Assembly (NCBI GenBank): GCA_937138275.1
Contig: CAKZOY010000376.1
Span: 1 to 13,073, forward strand
Length of the DNA stretch: 13,073 nt
Direction of reading: 5' to 3'
From: an uncultured Chloroflexota bacterium
GTDB lineage: Bacteria > Chloroflexota > Anaerolineae > B4-G1 > DUEL01
The notes under the pieces are model-generated. The model was not told the DNA's origin, ran no database searches, and saw only the letters and a list, made by a program, of their open reading frames with translations. Shown here in pieces: positions 9,122 to 13,073 of the stretch. A program made the translations under genes and the position numbers. Position 1 is the stretch's first letter. Every line of letters starts with the position of its first letter.

Positions 9122-9592
9122 TTATGGAATCAACAAGTTACAAGCGCTCTCCATCACCACCTCAATCTCATCGCCTGCGGCGACCTCGCCGCCTTCCAGG
9201 ACGCGGGCGAAAATCCCCTGGCGGGGCATGATGCAATCCCCCACCAACTGGAAGACGGCGCAGCCGGTGTGGCATAGTTTACCGATCTGGGTCACTTCCA
9301 GCAACGTCTTCCCGACCCGCAGGCGGGTGCCCACGGGGAGGGTATGCAGTTCAATCCCGCGGGTGGTGATGTTTTCGGCGAAACTGCCCTCCCGCACATC
9401 CAGCCCGCGCTGGCGCATCTGCTCAATGGACTCCCAGGCCAGCAGGGAGACCTGGCGGTGCCAGGAGCCGGCGTGGGCGTCCCCCTCTATGCCCCAATCG
9501 GGGCGCAGCACCGCCCGCCCCACATTCTCCTTCGTCGTCCCCTTCTTCTCACTCACACAAACCGCCACCACCTTCCCTTTCACACTCCCCAT
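9122..9592 (-). CDS. MOSC-domain protein (molybdenum cofactor associated)
   Basis: This 156-residue protein is a stand-alone MOSC domain, the fold named after the Moco sulfurase C-terminal domain and found in proteins thought to bind or carry sulfur for metal-sulfur cofactors. Family stretches seen are IEGDAHAGSWHRQVSLLA at 35-52, GSFAENITTRGI at 69-80, and GKLCHTGC...GDCIMPRQGIFARVL at 104-132, with C107, C111 and C120 the candidate sulfur or metal ligands. The ATG at 9592 has GGAGG four bases upstream; an ATG at 9610 would add six residues but has no good SD. It follows moaC after 44 nt, and small MOSC proteins are commonly found beside Moco synthesis genes. Its precise role is unproven even for well-studied relatives. 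Confidence 0.93.
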   Translation of the reverse strand: MGSVKGKVVAVCVSEKKGTTKENVGRAVLRPDWGIEGDAHAGSWHRQVSLLAWESIEQMRQRGLDVREGSFAENITTRGIELHTLPVGTRLRVGKTLLEVTQIGKLCHTGCAVFQLVGDCIMPRQGIFARVLEGGEVAAGDEIEVVMESACNLLIP

Positions 9593-9607
9593 TTCCCCTC
9601 CACCAAC

Positions 9608-9638
9608 CATTCTGCATTTCTACCCTGCATTCTGCATT
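9608..9638. repeat. Short direct repeats over the moaC 3' end
   Basis: The 11-mer CATTCTGCATT occurs exactly at 9608-9618 and 9628-9638, and CTGCATT also at 9625-9631. The moaC stop codon (9639-9637) lies in the last copy. This looks like a small simple-sequence repeat in the gap, similar in placement to the one at the polA stop codon. Confidence 0.65.
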
Positions 9639-10110
9639 ACTCCGCAGTCCATTCCCCGCTCTTCCCCCCGCTTTTCCGGATCAGCCGGACGTTCTGAATG
9701 CGCATCCCCCGGTCCACTGCCTTGCACATATCGTAGATGGTCAGCGCGGCGACGGTCACCGCCGTCAGCGCCTCCATCTCCACCCCGGTCACGCCCGTAC
9801 ACCGGACGCGCGCGGTGATGCCGACGACGGAGCGCTCTTCGTCAAACGTGAAGTCCACCTCCACCGCGGTGATGGGCAGGGGATGACAGAGGGGGATCAG
9901 TTCAGGGGTGCGCTTGGCCGCCATAATCCCGGCCACCCGGGCCACGGCGAGGACATCTCCTTTGGGGACGCCGCCGGACTGGATGAGGGCCAGCGTATGG
10001 GGCTGCATCCAGACCTCCCCAGCGGCGATGGCCTCCCGGACGGTGGGGGATTTCTCCGAGACGTCCACCATTCGGGCAGCCCCTTTTTCGTCCAGATGGG
10101 TCAAGGACAT
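9637..10110 (-). CDS. moaC: Cyclic pyranopterin monophosphate synthase MoaC
   Basis: MoaC converts 3',8-cyclo-7,8-dihydro-GTP, made by MoaA, into cyclic pyranopterin monophosphate, the first stable intermediate of molybdenum cofactor synthesis in the cytoplasm. At 157 aa it has the usual length (E. coli about 160). Diagnostic stretches are MVDVSEK at 14-20, GDVLAVARVAGIMAAKRTPE at 51-70, LCHPLP with H76, and GVTGVEMEALTAVTVAALTI at 106-125 followed by YDMCKAV. K50, H76, D127 and K130 match the E. coli active-site residues K51, H77, D128 and K131. An upstream in-frame ATG at 10194 would place 28 extra residues inside the preceding gene; GGAGG at 10120-10116, five bases before 10110, fixes the start. 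It lies 13 nt behind the unknown 492-residue gene. moaA is not in the window. Confidence 0.97.
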   Translation of the reverse strand: MSLTHLDEKGAARMVDVSEKSPTVREAIAAGEVWMQPHTLALIQSGGVPKGDVLAVARVAGIMAAKRTPELIPLCHPLPITAVEVDFTFDEERSVVGITARVRCTGVTGVEMEALTAVTVAALTIYDMCKAVDRGMRIQNVRLIRKSGGKSGEWTAE

Positions 10111-10123
10111 CGGAACCTCCGTT

Positions 10124-11602
10124 TTACCCAGAGGGCCGCAGCCACCGGCGGCCATCGGGGCCTTCCACTTCGGGGACGGGGCCCTGTGGGACACGGCTAT
10201 CCACCACCAAACCGCCGCTATCCATCAGTTCCCAGATAGCCTGGAAAGGGGCTTTGCCCCAAACCCATTTTTCGGCCAGGACAACGCCGTGTCCCGGCAG
10301 GATAGTGAAGACCACCACGCGGGGGTCATTAAGGTTACGGAGGGCCTCTGAGCGGGCAAACGTTTCCCGCACCGCCCACGCCTGGGCATCGGTGGCGCAG
10401 GAAACAGGGTAGTAACAATAGGGCAAATCCAGAGGGACGAACTCCACCCATCGGGGGTCGTAGGCGGCGATCCCCCGGTGGCCATGGAGTTTGGAGCGGA
10501 TGACGGGCACCGTTCCGACGGTCCCCCACTCCGGTGGAAGCGCTACACGCGGGAGTGGATAGTCCATCTCCATCATCTCCACCGCCTCGGAGGAAGGGAA
10601 CACCTCGGGACGCCCAGCAACCTGGCGCACGATCGCTCCTTTCCCATCGGAACGGACACCGACGATGACAGCCAGGTCGTTTTCAGTGATATTTCCCTTA
10701 TCCACTTCGTGTATGCTCCCAGTGGCTGTAGCGATCAGGCCACTGAGAACGGGGTCCCAGGTGGCAAAACATCCCTCACTGTAGTGGCTGGCGACGGCGT
10801 CGGAGAGGAAAGGAACGTCCACCAGATCGGCGATCCGGATCATAGCGGTAAAGAACTGGCGGCGATCCAGTTCGCGGCTGGCCATCTGCATCGCCCTGGG
10901 GGTGGAAAGAGAGCGCCAGACCGCGGCAGGGATCGGTTCGGGCAGTACCTCGTGGTCGGTCACCGGGGCGGCGCTGAGCATAGTGACCACTCGTAACACC
11001 ACATCCTCATACGTGGCCACTGGATCGGGGAAGGCACTGCGGAGATGAGCACCCACCAGGTTGAAAAAGTACATCTCCTCCAGCCTGTTCTCCCCCACGG
11101 CCAGAAGGACGTTCAGGCTTTTTGTCTGGGCCTGGAGCAAGCGAGCAAGGGCCAGGATAGCCCCTCCTCGCCTGCCCTGGTCAAAGAGGGCCTGGTACGC
11201 CCGAGAGGCAAGCCCGGGGAAGGCGAAATCGGCCGGGTCCGGCTCTTCTTTCCGGAGACCGTTCTCCAGGCGCTCCAGAAGGCGTTGAAACTCAGCGGGG
11301 GTGGTGTGAGTCAGCGTGTACACGGCCGGCGTCCGACGCAACCGGAAGCGGCGCCGAAAAGAGAGCAGAAACGCCCGATGCCAGGGAACTGGTTCACCGA
11401 AATTCGCAGTGGTCAGGATGGCATCAGTGGAATCGTCAGGAGTTTCCTGAATGGTGTGGCCCCAGGAGCGAAACCGCTCCCGCAGCCCTTCCAGCACCTC
11501 CCGCAGGAACGCGGTCAGCGGTCCGGGAAGAAACGTCACCCGCACCTGCCGCAACCACGGGTGAATGGGTCGGTTCAGAAGGGGAGCGAACGGAATAGCC
11601 AT
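10124..11602 (-). CDS. Unrecognised 492-residue protein upstream of moaC
   Basis: I do not recognise this family. It looks soluble: there is no signal peptide or transmembrane helix. It has a basic N-terminal third (RSWGHTIQETPDDSTDAILT at 45-64 and an Arg-rich stretch at 83-90), a helical middle (about 130-270), and a motif-rich C-terminal half: SHYSEGCFATWDP at 272-284, ENDLAVIVGVRSDGKGAIVR at 307-326, KLHGHRGIAAYDPRWVEFVP at 371-390, PYCYYPVSCATD at 394-405, and DPRVVVFTILPGHGVVLAEKW at 426-446. The clustered His, Gly, Cys and Asp residues look like an enzyme active site, but I cannot name a reaction. The start is ATG 11602; the nearest GGAGG is 14 bases upstream, rather far. The stop is 13 nt from moaC and contacts its SD region, so co-expression is likely. 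The reading frame is intact and has coding character throughout. Confidence 0.85.
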   Translation of the reverse strand: MAIPFAPLLNRPIHPWLRQVRVTFLPGPLTAFLREVLEGLRERFRSWGHTIQETPDDSTDAILTTANFGEPVPWHRAFLLSFRRRFRLRRTPAVYTLTHTTPAEFQRLLERLENGLRKEEPDPADFAFPGLASRAYQALFDQGRRGGAILALARLLQAQTKSLNVLLAVGENRLEEMYFFNLVGAHLRSAFPDPVATYEDVVLRVVTMLSAAPVTDHEVLPEPIPAAVWRSLSTPRAMQMASRELDRRQFFTAMIRIADLVDVPFLSDAVASHYSEGCFATWDPVLSGLIATATGSIHEVDKGNITENDLAVIVGVRSDGKGAIVRQVAGRPEVFPSSEAVEMMEMDYPLPRVALPPEWGTVGTVPVIRSKLHGHRGIAAYDPRWVEFVPLDLPYCYYPVSCATDAQAWAVRETFARSEALRNLNDPRVVVFTILPGHGVVLAEKWVWGKAPFQAIWELMDSGGLVVDSRVPQGPVPEVEGPDGRRWLRPSG

Positions 11603-11635
11603 ACTTTCTACGACGTCCTCCGTTGGGTGTGAAGG

Positions 11636-11641
11636 GTTATA
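11636..11641 (-). promoter_or_regulatory. Possible weak -10 box ahead of the 492-residue gene
   Basis: TATAAC on the minus strand, five of six consensus positions, lies in the 53-nt gap between the dehydrogenase stop and the next start. No matching -35 is visible 16-18 bases upstream, so this may be chance; read-through from the dehydrogenase gene is equally possible. Confidence 0.25.
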
Positions 11642-11655
11642 CTATGCCGTTCCCA

Positions 11656-12438
11656 TCACCGGGGAGGGGAAATCTCTCGCCCTTCCAGGTGGAAAAAGCG
11701 GACGCCCCAATCCCCGATGCGGGGGAAAAGGGCGTTCAGGTAGACCAGGAGTTTTGCCTGGGCCGGGAGGATGACCTCGGGCTGGCGCCGTCGGATGGCT
11801 CGCACGATGGCCCGGGCCACCCGCTGTGGGGGGATTTTGGCCGAAATCCAGGGAACCTCTATGTGGGCGATCATCGGCGTATCCACCCTTCCCGGACATA
11901 CGGTACAAATGTGGATGCCCCACTCCCGCAGTTCCTGCCGCAGCATCTCCCCTAGCCCCACGACGGCAAACTTCGCCACCACGTAGGGGGTATCTGGAGG
12001 GATGCCCTTTTTGCCATCCACGGAACTGATCAACACCAGATGGCCCCGGCGTTGCTGGCGCATAACGGGGAGAATGGCCAGGACAAGGTGGAGAACCCCG
12101 TAGAAGTTGGTGGCCATAGAGCGCTCCACATCGGCGACGGTCAGGTCCACTACGGGGCGGCGGACGTAGATGCCTGCGGCAGCGACGGCGATGTCCACCC
12201 GCCCCCACGGGTCTTGCGTCGTCGCGACCAGGCGCTCCACCTCTTCGGGGCGGGTCACATCTGTGGGGATGACCAGCGCCTGTCGCCCCATACGCCGGAT
12301 CTCCTCGGCGCCTGCTTCCAGCGCCGGGACTGTGCGGGCGGCCAGGGCGATGTGACACCCTTCCGCTGCCAGCGCCAGAGAAGTTGCCCGCCCGATACCG
12401 CTGGAAGCCCCGGTGACAATCGCGATATAGTCGGTCAA
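11656..12438 (-). CDS. Short-chain dehydrogenase/reductase (classical SDR)
   Basis: This 260-residue classical SDR would oxidise or reduce a carbonyl/hydroxyl group with a nicotinamide cofactor. The Rossmann motif TGASSGIG is at 9-16; the catalytic set is N111 (in ATNFYG), S139 (in LISSV), Y152 and K156 (YVVAK), followed by CPGRVDTPM at 181-189. R35 after the second strand favours NADP(H). The usual NNAG motif reads AAAG at 86-89, which is unusual but stays near the cofactor cleft. The C-terminus (about 225-250) is amphipathic to hydrophobic and may contact the membrane. The start is TTG at 12438 with AGGGG about eight bases upstream; no ATG is available before the cofactor motif. The substrate cannot be told from sequence. 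It follows the small membrane protein after 47 nt. Confidence 0.93.
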   Translation of the reverse strand: MTDYIAIVTGASSGIGRATSLALAAEGCHIALAARTVPALEAGAEEIRRMGRQALVIPTDVTRPEEVERLVATTQDPWGRVDIAVAAAGIYVRRPVVDLTVADVERSMATNFYGVLHLVLAILPVMRQQRRGHLVLISSVDGKKGIPPDTPYVVAKFAVVGLGEMLRQELREWGIHICTVCPGRVDTPMIAHIEVPWISAKIPPQRVARAIVRAIRRRQPEVILPAQAKLLVYLNALFPRIGDWGVRFFHLEGREISPPR

Positions 12439-12485
12439 CGGTCGGCCCCTTTATTCAGCAGCCCGGGGAAAAAATGTCCTTGGGG

Positions 12486-12713
12486 TCACCGTCTTGCCGA
12501 GCGCCGGAGCAGCGCGCGCCAGAGCAGGCGGCGCAGCCAGTTGCCCACCAGTCCTGCCAGAATAATGACGACGAATAAGCCGACGAAAAGACTCATGCCC
12601 AGGGCTCCCCCAATTGGCTGGGGCAACCGTTCGGCGATGCCGCTCCGCGTCAGCCCGTACCACGTCAGCCCATAAAGGGCAACGCACAGCACGATGAGGA
12701 TGAGTGTCACCAT
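12486..12713 (-). CDS. Small two-helix membrane protein, hypothetical
   Basis: This 75-residue protein has two clear hydrophobic helices (about 2-21 and 38-60) and a strongly basic tail ending RRLLWRALLRRSARR, which by the positive-inside rule should face the cytoplasm. I recognise no family. Its ATG at 12713 has only a weak SD (TCGGA against the start), whereas the 32-codon ORF just upstream has a strong one. That ORF is in the same frame and ends nine bases before this start, so translation may be coupled, or the two may once have been one protein. Confidence 0.65.
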   Translation of the reverse strand: MVTLILIVLCVALYGLTWYGLTRSGIAERLPQPIGGALGMSLFVGLFVVIILAGLVGNWLRRLLWRALLRRSARR

Positions 12714-12722
12714 TCCGACGAT

Positions 12723-12821
12723 TCAGCCGATGCAGGAACGCTCCACCGCCCGCCCCACTCCGACCGTCGCTGCGGCCGTGCCCAGGTCCTGCAGGTCCAA
12801 TTGCCAGTTTCTGCGGGCCAT
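12723..12821 (-). CDS. 32-codon leader or small ORF with strong ribosome binding site
   Basis: The peptide begins MARRNWQLDLQDLG and ends VERSCIG. It has no transmembrane helix and matches nothing I know. Support comes from GGAGG at 12831-12827, five bases before the ATG, an ideal arrangement and far better than that of the following gene. Its TGA stop (12725-12723) is followed by ATC GTC GGA and then the ATG of the 75-residue membrane protein in the same frame. It may be a leader peptide, a small protein, or the N-terminus of a 111-residue protein broken by a nonsense codon. Confidence 0.5.
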   Translation of the reverse strand: MARRNWQLDLQDLGTAAATVGVGRAVERSCIG

Positions 12822-12826
12822 CTCTT

Positions 12827-12871
12827 CCTCCGGGGTGAAAGATGATAGCCGGAGGCCGAAACCCTCCGGCT
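12827..12871 (-). promoter_or_regulatory. Leader with mutually exclusive hairpins covering or freeing the ribosome binding site
   Basis: In minus-strand order, AGCCGGAGG (12871-12863), CCTCCGGCT (12855-12847) and CCGGAGG (12833-12827) follow one another. The first two form a perfect 9-bp stem with a 7-nt loop. The second can instead pair over 7 bp with the third, which contains the GGAGG ribosome binding site of the 32-codon ORF. The two pairings exclude each other, as in a translational switch. The 9-bp stem is also compatible with a simple terminator, though no T-run follows directly. Confidence 0.45.
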
Positions 12872-13073
12872 CAAAGCAAAGCCTTGCATAACAGTTCACC
12901 ACAGTTTAACATGCCCCCAAGGGCACCATAAAGCATGAAAATAGCGTTCTGGATACCACGAGCCGGTGGTCACTCCGATAGGTAGTGATAAACCTAATCG
13001 TCCAGTTCTATGCCGGTTTCATTTGCCCCTCCCCCTTACCCCCTCCCCGTCGAGGGCGGACGGATCGTCCGCC
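12872..13073. other. Spacer at the window edge with an 8-bp hairpin
   Basis: No gene is visible on either strand. The minus strand is comparatively AT-rich between about 12880 and 12950 and could hold the promoter for the small ORFs, but no single -10/-35 pair stands out. A perfect hairpin GGCGGACG-GAT-CGTCCGCC lies at 13055-13073, against the window end, and is preceded by a C-rich, G-poor tract (13025-13050). The hairpin may be part of a longer repeat or a terminator beyond the window. Confidence 0.5.

Noticed and set aside
10111..10194. 28-residue N-terminal extension of MoaC
   Set aside because: It overlaps the end of the upstream gene, has no SD, and lengthens MoaC beyond the family norm, whereas 10110 has an ideal GGAGG.
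12723..12725. TGA read as selenocysteine
   Set aside because: The peptide context resembles no selenoprotein family, and a good ATG lies nine bases later. I saw no convincing SECIS-like hairpin directly after the TGA.

Overview
The window is a GC-rich, gene-dense bacterial segment in which every supported gene lies on the minus strand; the long plus-strand reading frames are shadows of these genes. Gene content and style (F-type ATPase, a DNA polymerase I with an intact 3'-5' exonuclease, an orphan family-5 solute-binding protein beside secG, a Roadblock/LC7 regulator, short degenerate intergenic repeats) suggest Chloroflexota, perhaps Anaerolineae-like. This placement is an inference from gene style, not from a marker search.

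Layout in transcription order (high to low coordinates). (1) 12821-12438: a 32-codon ORF with a strong ribosome binding site, a 75-residue two-helix membrane protein in the same frame directly behind it, then a TTG-started short-chain dehydrogenase. The leader in front (12827-12871) has three mutually complementary segments that could form alternative hairpins, one of which covers the ribosome binding site. (2) 11602-9122: an unrecognised 492-residue protein, moaC, and a MOSC-domain protein, closely spaced. moaC belongs to molybdenum cofactor synthesis and MOSC domains are often linked to cofactor handling, so the unknown gene is a candidate for a related role. (3) 8964-3398: a very good sigma70-type promoter (TTGCCC, 17 bp, extended TATAAT) drives a tight four-gene unit: secG, a membrane-anchored peptide-type solute-binding protein without permease genes here, a receiver-Roadblock/LC7 fusion, and polA. 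Gaps are 5 and 7 nt, and the last junction is a 4-nt ATGA overlap. (4) 3252-2263: an S58/P1-family self-processing aminopeptidase. (5) 1941-1: atpA with a net 36-residue internal insertion relative to E. coli, and the 5' part of atpG, cut by the window edge. The F0 and delta genes that normally precede atpA are not there; a peptidase and a 321-nt repeat-bearing spacer take their place.

The spacers carry several repeats: a folded repeat at 1999-2079, a nine-unit degenerate 8-bp tandem repeat over the polA stop codon (3367-3438), a perfect 20-bp hairpin at 9022-9064, and 'CATTCTGCATT' repeats over the moaC stop codon. No tRNA, rRNA, CRISPR array, insertion sequence or phage gene was seen.
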